The notes under the pieces are model-generated. The model was given only the letters and a program-made list of their open reading frames with translations. It had not been told where the DNA came from and ran no database searches. Of a stretch of 64,000 nucleotides of DNA, positions 1 to 7,793 are shown one piece after another. Both the position numbers and the translations under genes were made by a program. Within the stretch, counting starts at the first letter, position 1. Every line of letters begins with the position of its first letter. Origin of the DNA: Flavobacterium cupriresistens (lineage in GTDB: Bacteria; Bacteroidota; Bacteroidia; Flavobacteriales; Flavobacteriaceae); NCBI RefSeq assembly GCF_020911925.1, contig NZ_CP087134.1, forward strand, positions 1,736,001 to 1,800,000. Direction: 5' to 3'.

Positions 1-2
1 CA

Positions 3-173
3 CTAAAAAGATTTGAGAAAATTAGTCTGGAACCAAACGAAACCAAAACAGTAAAGTTTACTTTAAATCAAAAAGACTTGCAATTTGTAAATGAGGATCT
101 AAAATGGATTTCCGAGAAAGGAACTTTTACCATTCAAATCTCAAATCTAAAAAAGGATTTTCTACTTAAATAA
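3..173 (+). CDS. C-terminal end of a GH3 beta-glucosidase (5' partial)
   Basis: The window opens inside a reading frame that runs 56 codons to a TAA. The peptide reads as the end of the fibronectin-III-like domain that closes GH3 beta-glucosidases: a LEPNETKTVKF strand, then DLKWISEKGTFTIQIS. The matching region of the complete GH3 at 2282-4510 (LNAGESKNIEFTIDKEKL, then EPGDFEVMIGASS) has the same layout. It is therefore probably a second, paralogous glucosidase of the same glucan locus, with its catalytic part outside the window. No start is visible. The alternative is another protein ending in an Fn3-like domain. Confidence 0.72.
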   Translation, partial: LKRFEKISLEPNETKTVKFTLNQKDLQFVNEDLKWISEKGTFTIQISNLKKDFLLK

Positions 174-185
174 CCAAAAAGGACC

Positions 186-220
186 TAAACCTGCAAAGTT
201 TCCCAAACCTTGTAGGTTTA
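186..220. repeat. Imperfect palindrome between the GH3 tail and GH5 gene
   Basis: TAAACCTGCAA is followed by an approximate inverted copy, TTGTAGGTTTA, with one G-U type mismatch. It could fold in the intergenic RNA. It has no U-tract, so it is probably a small intergenic repeat and not a classical terminator. Confidence 0.4.
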
Positions 221-255
221 AATCTAAATATCAAGCAAGCAAAGACAGTTATAAT

Positions 256-2016
256 ATGAAAAAAATAATTTTACTATTGCAATTATTGCTTTCCGCCACT
301 TCATTCGCACAAGGATTTTTACACCGGGACGGACAGAAAATTGTTGACGGCAGCGGAAAAAATATACTATTACGAGGACTAGGAACCGGAGGTTGGATGG
401 TGCAGGAAGGATATATGTTACAAACGCAGCCCTTTGCCAGTCCGCAATATGTTATTAAACAGAAAATTCAGGATGTCATTGGCGAAGAGGGAACAAAGGA
501 GTTTTATGCCGCCTACAAAGCAAACGGAATTACAAAAAGAGACGTTGATTCGTTAGCAGCCTGGGGATTTAATTCTATTCGTTTGCCCATGCATTATAAT
601 TTATACACACCACCAATTGAAGCTGAGAAAAATGGTGAAATTACCTGGATTGAAGAAGGTTTTACCATGACCGACAACTTACTGAAATGGTGTGCCGAAA
701 ACAAAATGTACCTTATTTTAGACTTGCATGCCGCTCCAGGTGGACAAGGAAATGATGCCGCCATTTCGGACTATGACACTACCAAACCATCTTTATGGCA
801 AAGCGAAGCAAATCAGAAAAAAATGATTGCTTTATGGAAAAAGTTAGCCGCCCGCTACAGAGATAATGTATGGATCGGGGCTTATGATATTGTCAATGAA
901 CCCAACTGGAATTTCACAGGAACCAATAAAAACGGTTGTGATGAAAACGGAAACGGACCATTGAGAGATTTGATGGTAGCCGTTACTAAAGCGATTCGTG
1001 AAGTAGATACAAACCATTTAATTTTCATTGAAGGAAATTGCTGGGGGAATAACTACAACGGAATTTTTCCTTTATGGGACGAAAACATGGCTCTGAGCTT
1101 TCATAAATATTGGAATTACAACACCACAGAATCGATTCAGAAAATGCTAAACTACCGAACACAATACAATGTTCCGATTTGGTTGGGTGAAAGTGGTGAA
1201 AATTCAAATGTATGGTTCAAAGATGTCCTTACATTGATGGAAGGAAATAATATTGGGTGGGCTTTTTGGCCAATGAAAAAAATCGAAAATATTGCTGGAG
1301 TAACTTCAGTAGCCAAGATTCCGGAATACGATGTTTTATTAAAATACTGGAAAGACGGAGGTGAAAAACCATCGGCCGATTTTGCGAAAAAAACGTTGAT
1401 GAAAATAGCAGATAATTATAAAATGGAGAACTTAACGGTGAAGCCGGATGTAATTGATGCCATGTTCAGACAGGTGCAAACCAACGCTACAAAGCCTTAC
1501 AAAAAAAACGCAATTCCGGGCAAGATTGCGGCAACACATTACGACTTAGGAACCACTGGGTTTGCATATTACGATAAAGATTTTGTAAATTACAGAATTG
1601 AAACAGGGAAATTTGACGAATGGAACAAAGGAAATACCATGCGAAATGATGGTGTTGACATTCTGCCTTGCAACGATTCAGGTTCAAATGGTTACCAAGT
1701 TTCGTTTATAGAAAACGACGAATGGTTGCAGTATACAGTCGAAGTTGCAAAACAAAACAGTTATAAGGTTTCGATTCGCTATTCATCTGAAAATGAAGAA
1801 GGAAAGCTTCATCTGGAAATGGATAACGGAAAGAAAACAGAAAGTATTTCACTTCCTTCAACGGGAGGAAACAACAACTGGAAAACAATTGTTTTGTCTG
1901 AAGTAGAATTGAATAAAGGAACTAATAAAATCAAAGTAGTTTTTGACAAAGGAAATTTCAATTTGAATTATTTAGAGTTTGCCGCCAGCAGAAAAAAGCG
2001 CTCAAAAAGTAATTAA
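256..2016 (+). CDS. Secreted GH5-family glycoside hydrolase with C-terminal CBM6-like module
   Basis: Predicted retaining endo- or exo-beta-glucanase exported to the periplasm or cell surface. A signal peptide occupies residues 1-19 (cut after SFAQ). The TIM barrel spans about 25-370. It has the GH5 acid/base in DIVNEPN (E215), the nucleophile in WLGESGE (E312), and the barrel-closing GWAFWP tryptophans near 335-338. Residues about 450-580 form a beta-sandwich with EWLQYTVEV and a final NLNYLEF, typical of CBM6 sugar-binding modules. Its neighbours are GH3 enzymes on both sides. This fits a beta-1,3- or mixed-linkage glucan locus in which GH5 shortens chains and GH3 releases glucose. The exact subfamily and substrate cannot be read from the sequence alone. 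Confidence 0.9.
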   Translation: MKKIILLLQLLLSATSFAQGFLHRDGQKIVDGSGKNILLRGLGTGGWMVQEGYMLQTQPFASPQYVIKQKIQDVIGEEGTKEFYAAYKANGITKRDVDSLAAWGFNSIRLPMHYNLYTPPIEAEKNGEITWIEEGFTMTDNLLKWCAENKMYLILDLHAAPGGQGNDAAISDYDTTKPSLWQSEANQKKMIALWKKLAARYRDNVWIGAYDIVNEPNWNFTGTNKNGCDENGNGPLRDLMVAVTKAIREVDTNHLIFIEGNCWGNNYNGIFPLWDENMALSFHKYWNYNTTESIQKMLNYRTQYNVPIWLGESGENSNVWFKDVLTLMEGNNIGWAFWPMKKIENIAGVTSVAKIPEYDVLLKYWKDGGEKPSADFAKKTLMKIADNYKMENLTVKPDVIDAMFRQVQTNATKPYKKNAIPGKIAATHYDLGTTGFAYYDKDFVNYRIETGKFDEWNKGNTMRNDGVDILPCNDSGSNGYQVSFIENDEWLQYTVEVAKQNSYKVSIRYSSENEEGKLHLEMDNGKKTESISLPSTGGNNNWKTIVLSEVELNKGTNKIKVVFDKGNFNLNYLEFAASRKKRSKSN

Positions 2017-2104
2017 AAACAGATGTGAAATTTATAATTAGCATTTTTTTTTAAACTATTTTTTTTTCTCAAAGCACTTACAAAGACAAGTTTTGAGAAA
2101 TTAG

Positions 2105-2275
2105 ATTTTTAATAGGGAAAAAATAAACACTATTGTTTCAACACAAATATTGTTTTTTGTCAGCGGTTTATTTTGTGGAGAGAATTTAAAAATTAAGAAA
2201 CAGGCAGTGCTAATTGATTCCAAAAACTTAAAATACGCATCAGATCATTTACCGGTTTTAATAGAAGATAATTAA
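2105..2275 (+). pseudogene. Relic 3' end of an endonuclease/exonuclease/phosphatase-family gene
   Basis: This 265-bp gap holds an open stretch with no usable start. It ends in ENLKIKKQAVLIDSKN followed by YASDHLPVLIEDN and a TAA at 2273-2275. SDHLPV is the C-terminal active-site signature of the EEP (endonuclease/exonuclease/phosphatase) superfamily, and the preceding residues also read like that family. The catalytic body is missing, and the DNA upstream (2040-2110) is low-complexity T-rich. I infer a deletion remnant of a gene that once stood between the GH5 and GH3 genes. Confidence 0.7.
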
Positions 2276-2281
2276 ATTAAT

Positions 2282-4510
2282 ATGAACAGAATAACGACAA
2301 TTAGTTTGTTGCTGGTTTCCTTTTTTGCGATAGCGCAACAACAGTCAATAGATCAGAAAGTAAATGATTTATTGAAAAAAATGACTCTGGAGGAAAAAAT
2401 TGGTCAGCTTAATCAGTACACAGGGGATAACGCTGCAACAGGACCAATTACGATCAACGCAAACAAACAAGCCGAAATAAAAGCAGGAATTGTAGGTTCA
2501 ATGCTAAATATTGTCGGAACAAAATATACCCGACAATATCAGGAATTGGCCATGCAGTCCCGTTTAAAAATTCCGTTGTTATTTGGTCAGGATGTTATTC
2601 ACGGATACAAAACTACCTTTCCTATTCCGCTGGCGGAAGCAGCAAGTTGGGATTTGGCGGCTATAGAATTAGCGGCCAGAGTTGCGGCTACCGAGGCAGC
2701 TGCAAGCGGAATTCATTGGACATTTGCTCCTATGGTTGATATTGGGCGTGACCCACGCTGGGGAAGAGTTATGGAAGGAGCAGGAGAAGATACTTATTTG
2801 GGGTCTAAAATTGCTTATGCGAGAGTAAAAGGATTTCAGGGCAACAAATTGGGAGATCTAAATTCTGTTATGGCTTGTGTGAAACACTTTGCAGCTTATG
2901 GCGCCGCTACCGGCGGAAGAGATTACAACTCGGTAGATATGAGCGAAAGAATGTTGTTTGAAACCTATTTACCTCCTTTTAAAGCAGCATTAGATGCAGG
3001 AGCAGCAACGTTTATGAACTCCTTTAATGATTTAAACGGAATTCCGGCTACAGGAAATGTCCATTTACAGCGCGATATTTTAAAAGGAAAATGGAATTTT
3101 CAAGGATTTGTAGTTTCTGACTGGGGTTCTATCGGAGAAATGGTAGCCCACGGTTATTCAAAAGATCTTAAAGCCGCAGCGCTTTCTGCCATCACAGCAG
3201 GAAGTGATATGGATATGGAAAGTAATGCATACCGTTATCATTTAGCGGAGTTAGTAAAAGAAGGAAAGGTAGCTGTTGATTTGATTGATGATGCTGTAAA
3301 ACGGATCCTACGCAAGAAATTCGAACTGGGATTATTTGAAGATCCGTACCGATATTCAGATGAAAAAAGAGCCGAAAAAGTATTAAATAATCCGGAGAAT
3401 AGAAAAGCAGCCAGAGAAGTAGCGCAGAAAAGTATCGTTTTATTAAAAAATGATAACGAAACATTACCGCTTTCTAAAAACTTGAAAACAATTGCATTTA
3501 TTGGCCCAATGGTCAAAGAATACAAAGCCAATATGGGTTTCTGGTCGGTTGAATTACCGGATGTAGATTACAATAAATGGGTAGTTTCTCAATGGGACGG
3601 ATTGCAAAATAAAGTCGGCAAAAATACCAAATTGCTTTACGCCAAAGGTTGTGAAGTAGACGGAGAGAATAAAGACGGTTTTGCAGAAGCCATTGCCACT
3701 GCCCAACAGGCCGATGTCGTTATTCTGAGTATTGGTGAAAGACGTGACATGAGCGGAGAAGCCAAAAGTCGAAGCGATCTTCACTTACCGGGAGTTCAGG
3801 AAGATTTAGTAAAAGCAATTCAGGCTACGGGGAAACCGGTTGTTGTTTTGGTAAATGCGGGTAGGCCGCTTATTTTTAACTGGACAGCAGACAATGTTCC
3901 TGCTATTGTATATACCTGGTGGCTGGGAACAGAAGCCGGAAATGCTATTGCCGATGTTTTGTTTGGCGATTACAATCCTTCCGGAAAATTGCCAATGACT
4001 TTTCCAAGAGAAGTAGGGCAAATTCCAATTTATTACAATCACTTTAGCACCGGAAGACCGGCTCCGAATGAAAATTCGACAGGTTATGTTTCTTCCTATA
4101 TCGATTTAAAAAATTCACCAAAGTTTCCTTTTGGATATGGATTGAGTTATACAAAATTCAATTATTCGGATTTGAAGTTTTCGTCTTTAAAAATGAAGAA
4201 TAACGAAACAATTAAAGTTTCTTTTCAACTGTCAAATGTTGGAAAAGTTGCCGGAGAAGAAGTGGTTCAACTGTATATAAAAGACAAATTTGGATCTGTA
4301 GTAAGACCTGTTTTAGAACTAAGAGATTTTCAAAAAGTAAAATTAAATGCGGGAGAATCTAAAAATATAGAATTTACAATTGACAAAGAGAAGCTTTCTT
4401 TTTACAATGATAAATTAGAATGGAATGCTGAACCGGGAGATTTCGAGGTTATGATCGGAGCTTCATCAGCAGATATTAAATTAAAATCTGGCTTTGAATT
4501 AGTATATTAA
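2282..4510 (+). CDS. bglX: Periplasmic GH3 beta-glucosidase (BglX type)
   Basis: Hydrolyses terminal beta-D-glucosyl residues from oligosaccharides, here probably products of the neighbouring GH5. A signal peptide covers residues 1-19 (FFAIAQ). The (beta/alpha)8 GH3 domain carries KH at 201-202 and the nucleophile in VVSDWGS (D280). The alpha/beta sandwich domain follows (about 390-600), with GERRDMSGEAKSRSDL supplying the likely acid/base region. The Fn3-like C-terminal domain is about 650-742. The length matches full-size BglX. It lies directly after the nuclease relic, 265 bp after the GH5, and is probably part of the same glucan operon. Confidence 0.93.
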   Translation: MNRITTISLLLVSFFAIAQQQSIDQKVNDLLKKMTLEEKIGQLNQYTGDNAATGPITINANKQAEIKAGIVGSMLNIVGTKYTRQYQELAMQSRLKIPLLFGQDVIHGYKTTFPIPLAEAASWDLAAIELAARVAATEAAASGIHWTFAPMVDIGRDPRWGRVMEGAGEDTYLGSKIAYARVKGFQGNKLGDLNSVMACVKHFAAYGAATGGRDYNSVDMSERMLFETYLPPFKAALDAGAATFMNSFNDLNGIPATGNVHLQRDILKGKWNFQGFVVSDWGSIGEMVAHGYSKDLKAAALSAITAGSDMDMESNAYRYHLAELVKEGKVAVDLIDDAVKRILRKKFELGLFEDPYRYSDEKRAEKVLNNPENRKAAREVAQKSIVLLKNDNETLPLSKNLKTIAFIGPMVKEYKANMGFWSVELPDVDYNKWVVSQWDGLQNKVGKNTKLLYAKGCEVDGENKDGFAEAIATAQQADVVILSIGERRDMSGEAKSRSDLHLPGVQEDLVKAIQATGKPVVVLVNAGRPLIFNWTADNVPAIVYTWWLGTEAGNAIADVLFGDYNPSGKLPMTFPREVGQIPIYYNHFSTGRPAPNENSTGYVSSYIDLKNSPKFPFGYGLSYTKFNYSDLKFSSLKMKNNETIKVSFQLSNVGKVAGEEVVQLYIKDKFGSVVRPVLELRDFQKVKLNAGESKNIEFTIDKEKLSFYNDKLEWNAEPGDFEVMIGASSADIKLKSGFELVY

Positions 4511-4555
4511 AGTCAATTAAAATTGGGGTTATGGATTATTATCCACTTTTTTGAA

Positions 4556-4813
4556 TTATTTCAAAACCGTGTTTATAAAATCCATAGCGCCAATTCCTTT
4601 ATAGGATGCATATAAGGCTTTATCAAAAGCTTCGCGTTTTTCTTTTTTGTTTTTGGTTTCCGTTTCAACAATCATTTGGTTGAAAATTCGCTCTTGTTCT
4701 TCACTATATTTCAAAGAGGCCTCTAAAAGATAAGTTTTAGAGACAAAACCAAAAGAAGTCCAGATTTTAGTTTGGATCGTTTTATTTATGTTTTTTAACG
4801 GATTGGTAATCAT
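4556..4813 (-). CDS. Conserved hypothetical protein, 85 aa
   Basis: A small basic, mostly helical protein beginning MITNPLKNINKT and containing KYSEEQERIFNQMIVETETKNKKEK. I do not recognise the family. An ATG 60 bases further upstream is possible, but it would add a Cys/Leu-rich start (MCLCLLLLQEDKK) with poor character, so I prefer the start at 4813. It stands alone, convergent with bglX. The coding-like composition and absence of an overlapping gene support it; nothing shows its role. Confidence 0.5.
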   Translation of the reverse strand: MITNPLKNINKTIQTKIWTSFGFVSKTYLLEASLKYSEEQERIFNQMIVETETKNKKEKREAFDKALYASYKGIGAMDFINTVLK

Positions 4814-5127
4814 AACTCTTGCGTTAATTTTTGATTTTTTATCTTCTTGTAAAAGCAACAAACACAAACACAATTTGTAGTTGTATTCTTTTTTATATCA
4901 AATAATAACAATTTATTTATCAAATGTGTTATTATGACGCAATGTACTTCTTTTTTTAATTCGATTTTAATTTTAAGTAAAAATTATGAGTCATTTAGTT
5001 TTTTCCGTTTTTCTAAGAAAATAGAGGTTATTAGGGGCTGATTTGTAAAAAAATATTTTCTTTTGTAAAAATGGTTTAAATTGCACGTTCGTTTGAAGAA
5101 GAGCGTATTGATTTAAGAAAACACATA

Positions 5128-5880
5128 TTGAAAGAGATACTATTAAATAGCGAAAATTACCAGCCGGGTCTCTCGATCGACTGTGTTATTTTTGGGTTTC
5201 ATGACAATCAGCTTAAAGTTTTATTGATTAAAACATCCTACGATAACAAATGGTCATTGCCGGGTGGATTTGTACCAATTAAGGAAGATATCGATACTGC
5301 TGCCGTTACCGTCTTGAATGATCGCACGGGAATGCAGGGGATTTTTTTAAGACAATTTGCCACTTTTGGCAGTATAAAACGAAAAGATCCTAATTTTGAT
5401 AGTACAGTGCTGGATTATTTTGAAATTCCAAAAGACGCCGGTCAATGGTTTACACAAAGGTTCGTAACAATCGGATACTATGCTTTAGTCGATTTTCTAA
5501 AAGCCATTCCACAAAAAGAAGATAATCACGAAATTATAGAATGGATTGATCACAAAGAAGTTCCGGAACTGATTTTAGATCATAAAGAAATTCTCGATAA
5601 AGCCCTGCATACACTTCGGATAGAATTGAATTTGATGCCAATTGGCTATAATTTATTGCCCGAAAAATTTACGATTCCGGAGCTTCAGAAGTTGTATGAA
5701 ACCATTTTGGATAAAAAGCTCGACAGAAGAAATTTTTTACGGAAAATAACCCATATCGGAATCCTTAAGAAACTCGACGAAAAGAAAAGTAATGTTGCGC
5801 ACAAAGCCCCAAATTTGTATACTTTTGATAAAGACAAATACGAAGAAGTCCTTAAAAACGGATTGAATCAGGGTTGGTAA
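5128..5880 (+). CDS. NrtR-like transcription factor: inactive Nudix domain plus winged helix
   Basis: Two-domain regulator. Residues about 10-150 form a Nudix fold and about 160-250 a winged helix-turn-helix, the NrtR/AraR architecture in which a dead Nudix domain senses a nucleotide-sugar or sugar-phosphate ligand. The Nudix box (46-69) keeps G47, E53 and G68 but reads TVLNDRTG where REUXEEXG is expected, so all catalytic Glu/Arg residues are lost and a sensor role is likely. No ATG exists upstream; the start is TTG at 5128. In Bacteroidota, relatives repress sugar or NAD-salvage genes. No obvious target operon adjoins it, although the glucan genes lie just upstream. Confidence 0.82.
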   Translation: MKEILLNSENYQPGLSIDCVIFGFHDNQLKVLLIKTSYDNKWSLPGGFVPIKEDIDTAAVTVLNDRTGMQGIFLRQFATFGSIKRKDPNFDSTVLDYFEIPKDAGQWFTQRFVTIGYYALVDFLKAIPQKEDNHEIIEWIDHKEVPELILDHKEILDKALHTLRIELNLMPIGYNLLPEKFTIPELQKLYETILDKKLDRRNFLRKITHIGILKKLDEKKSNVAHKAPNLYTFDKDKYEEVLKNGLNQGW

Positions 5881-5911
5881 GAATAAAAGTTTAATTTTAA
5901 AATAAACGATT

Positions 5912-6232
5912 ATGATAACTATTGAAGCATTTAGGACTTTAGCTTTGGCACTTCCCGAAGCAACAGAAGAGCCTCATTTTGAGAAAATCTCTTTCCGAAT
6001 AAAGAAAAAAATATTTGCTACCATTGATGAGAAAAAGAACCTGGGTGTTTTTAAATTCAATGAAATAGACCAATCTGTTTTTTGTGCCTCAAGTGAAATG
6101 ATTTTTTACCCCATTCCCAACAAATGGGGAAAGCAAGGTTGGACATTTGTAGATCTTGCCAAAGTTCCAACTGAAATGTTTGAGGATGCTTTGTCGATTT
6201 CCTATAATACTGTAGCACCTAAAAAAAGATAA
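5912..6232 (+). CDS. MmcQ/YjbR family protein
   Basis: A 106-residue alpha/beta protein of the YjbR fold, a CyaY-like fold resembling a double-wing DNA-binding motif. Typical features are LALALPEATEEPHFEKISFRI near the start, the KKKIFATIDE strand, and WTFVDLAKVPTEMFEDALSISYN before the end. Function in the family is not settled; binding to DNA has been suggested from structure. It follows the Nudix-like regulator by 31 bp on the same strand and may be co-transcribed. Its last 27 codons have been copied immediately downstream (6481-6564). Confidence 0.82.
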   Translation: MITIEAFRTLALALPEATEEPHFEKISFRIKKKIFATIDEKKNLGVFKFNEIDQSVFCASSEMIFYPIPNKWGKQGWTFVDLAKVPTEMFEDALSISYNTVAPKKR

Positions 6233-6281
6233 TTTACCCGTAGTATATTTAGTAAAAGACATTTAATAAGTATTTTTTTAG

Positions 6282-6411
6282 TAGCCGTTGGTTTTAACCA
6301 ACGAATCTAAAAAGGCATCGATGCGGGCTTTAGCCAAAACCCTGAGCGCAAGATTTTGGCTAAAGCCTATTAATTGAAACATACGTGACCGTTGGTTAAA
6401 ACCAACGGCTA
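6282..6411. repeat. Nested-hairpin (REP/MITE-like) element, copy 1
   Basis: The outer arms are exact inverted repeats: TAGCCGTTGGTTTTAACC at the left and GGTTAAAACCAACGGCTA at the right. Each arm is itself self-complementary (CGTTGGTTTTAACCAACG). The inner arms GGGCTTTAGCCAAAA and TTTTGGCTAAAGCC form a second hairpin. No coding sequence is inside. Architecture and size resemble REP/BIME-type elements moved in trans by a tyrosine transposase; no transposase is in the window. Confidence 0.8.
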
Positions 6412-6480
6412 TTGAAATCTAGATTGATTATTTTCAATTGAAAAGACTAATTTTCAAGGTGATAAATCGTATTTGCAATA

Positions 6481-6564
6481 GTAAATCTGGCCAAAGTTCC
6501 AACCGAAATGCCTCAAGATGCGTTGTTAATTTTCTATGCTACTGTAGTACCTAAAAAAAGATAA
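6481..6564 (+). pseudogene. Duplicated C-terminal fragment of the YjbR gene
   Basis: Twenty-seven codons plus stop read VNLAKVPTEMPQDALL and end VVPKKR, against VDLAKVPTEMFEDALS ending VAPKKR in the intact gene at 5912-6232. The frame is kept but there is no start, so it is a non-functional fragment carried by the tandem duplication. Confidence 0.85.
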
Positions 6565-6614
6565 TTTACCCTTAGTATATTTAGTAAAAGACATTCAATA
6601 AGTATTTTTTTTAG

Positions 6615-6744
6615 TAGCCGTTGGTTTTAACCAACGGATCTAAAAGGGTATCGATGCGGGCTTTAGCCAAAATCTTGAGCGCAATATTTTGGCTAAAGCC
6701 TATTAATTGAAATATATGTGACCGTTGATTAAAACCAACGGCTA
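6615..6744. repeat. Nested-hairpin (REP/MITE-like) element, copy 2
   Basis: Second copy of the element at 6282-6411, with the same outer arms (one change, CCGTTGATTAAAACCAACGG) and inner GGCTTTAGCC / GGCTAAAGCC arms. Its position relative to the copied yjbR tail is the same as in copy 1, so it arose by the tandem duplication and not by separate insertion. Confidence 0.8.
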
Positions 6745-6853
6745 TTGAAATCTAGATAAATTATTTTCAATTGAAATGCTAATTTTAACAGTGATAAACG
6801 GTAATTGAAATAATTTTTATGGGCTTATTTTCTAAATGTACTATAGATATAAT

Positions 6854-7462
6854 TTACAAATCAATAGTCCTGAAAGTAAGATTCACTCTGGGTTTTGACG
6901 TTGTTTTTGTTGGCGGTAAACGATGCAACCAATTTGTTTGGGTCGTATCTTTCATCACTAATAAACTACCATGTTCGAGAATTAAAGAAACAACTTCTTT
7001 GGTTTCTTTATGTTTGAAAGCAAATTTGCGTTCAGCGCCAAAACTTACAGAAGCGATTGCTCCATTTTTTTTCAGATCTTTTTCGGCATCACTGTGCCAG
7101 GCCATTCCTTCGTCGCCGTTATGATATAAATTCAACAGGCAGGAATTAAAGGTTTCGCCGGTTTTTTCTTCAATTGCTGCTTTGAGTTCCAGTAATTCTT
7201 TGGTCCACGGTTTGGCTTTTTTGGTCGTGTTAGAGTAGGTGTATTCAAATTCCTGATCGCCATACCAGGCTACTTTTCGTTTGGTTAAAATCAATTTTCC
7301 GAAGATAATGGCCTGATCATTTTTCCATTCGATGGTTTCCAGGAGATTGTCACGATAGAAGTTGGCTTTTTCTCTTAAAAACAATTTGCCGTAATAATTT
7401 ACAGTGCCATCTTTAGGTAATAAATTGGTGTTTTCGTCTGTTTCGGGATTAAATAAGTCCAT
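6854..7462 (-). CDS. alkB: AlkB-like 2-oxoglutarate/Fe(II) DNA dealkylase
   Basis: Predicted oxidative demethylase that removes 1-methyladenine and 3-methylcytosine lesions. The double-stranded beta-helix has HxD in AWHSDAEKD (H123, D125), the distal His in NWLHRLPP (H180), and the two 2-oxoglutarate-side arginines in PRVNLTFR (R192, R198). At 202 residues it matches short bacterial AlkB2/3-like enzymes. Its start overlaps the end of the Ada-type zinc-domain gene by 14 bp. The gene closes a four-gene minus-strand alkylation-repair cluster (9461 to 6854), and translational coupling is likely. Confidence 0.92.
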   Translation of the reverse strand: MDLFNPETDENTNLLPKDGTVNYYGKLFLREKANFYRDNLLETIEWKNDQAIIFGKLILTKRKVAWYGDQEFEYTYSNTTKKAKPWTKELLELKAAIEEKTGETFNSCLLNLYHNGDEGMAWHSDAEKDLKKNGAIASVSFGAERKFAFKHKETKEVVSLILEHGSLLVMKDTTQTNWLHRLPPTKTTSKPRVNLTFRTIDL

Positions 7463-7694
7463 TTTTCCATTTTTGATATTCGGTTTTCATGCAATGTCCA
7501 CAAGGTCTGAAACCCTTTTGTATGGCTTCTTTTTCGGAAAGGAAGAAAACCCGATTTTCGCGTTTCATTCGTTTGCCGGAAGAACATTTCAGCGTTCCGT
7601 AAATTTTTAGTTTTTGGTTGCCGCCAAAGCAAATTTCGCCATTTTTAATTTTATTCCGCAGATCACGATCGGAAATTTTATGGTGTTGTATCAT
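7449..7694 (-). CDS. Stand-alone Ada-type metal-binding domain protein
   Basis: An 81-residue protein matching the N-terminal zinc domain of Ada: IYGTLKCSSGKRMKREN, then VFFLSEKEAIQKGFRPCGHC. In E. coli Ada four cysteines bind zinc and Cys38 accepts the methyl group from phosphotriesters. Here the position aligned with Cys38 is Gly (IYGTLKC) and only the other three are aligned; a Cys in GEICFGG lies 15 residues before LKC. I chose the start at 7694 (MIQHHKISD) because the longer frame to 7763 is read through a hairpin repeat. It sits between the 2OG oxygenase and alkB genes, so a role in sensing or binding alkylated DNA is plausible but not shown. Confidence 0.8.
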   Translation of the reverse strand: MIQHHKISDRDLRNKIKNGEICFGGNQKLKIYGTLKCSSGKRMKRENRVFFLSEKEAIQKGFRPCGHCMKTEYQKWKNGLI

Positions 7695-7721
7695 GATTGT
7701 GTGTTTTGGGTTAATTACGTC

Positions 7722-7780
7722 CGTAGAGACGCACTGCTGTGCGTCTCTACATGGCGTTTTCACGTATGCGTCTCTACGAC
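7722..7780. repeat. GTAGAGACGCAC hairpin repeat, site 1
   Basis: CGTAGAGACGCAC and GTGCGTCTCTAC face each other around a short CTGCT spacer and make a strong hairpin. A third, inverted arm (ATGCGTCTCTACG) follows at 7766-7779. The same repeat lies at 8531-8590 and 36298-36352. It lies between the Ada zinc-domain and 2OG oxygenase genes. Confidence 0.85.
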
Positions 7781-7793
7781 CACAATTTTAAAT

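Larger units (their letters stand above)
6153..6811. repeat. 332-bp tandem duplication containing the yjbR tail and a hairpin element
   Basis: Two head-to-tail copies, offset by 332-333 bp (about 6153-6480 and 6484-6811). Each carries the end of the yjbR gene, its stop codon (6230 and 6562), the sequence AATTTACCC after the stop, the same hairpin element, and the same downstream tail (GAAATCTAGAT, ATTTTCAATTGAAA, GTGATAAA). The copies differ at many positions, so the event is not recent. The stretch 6233-6853 holds no intact gene. Confidence 0.88.

Noticed and set aside
6819..7124. 101-codon frame on the plus strand opposite alkB
   Set aside because: Antisense to the well-supported AlkB gene; its peptide has no domain character.
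7695..7763. N-terminal extension of the Ada-type zinc protein
   Set aside because: Also read through hairpin repeat site 1; the shorter start fits the domain.
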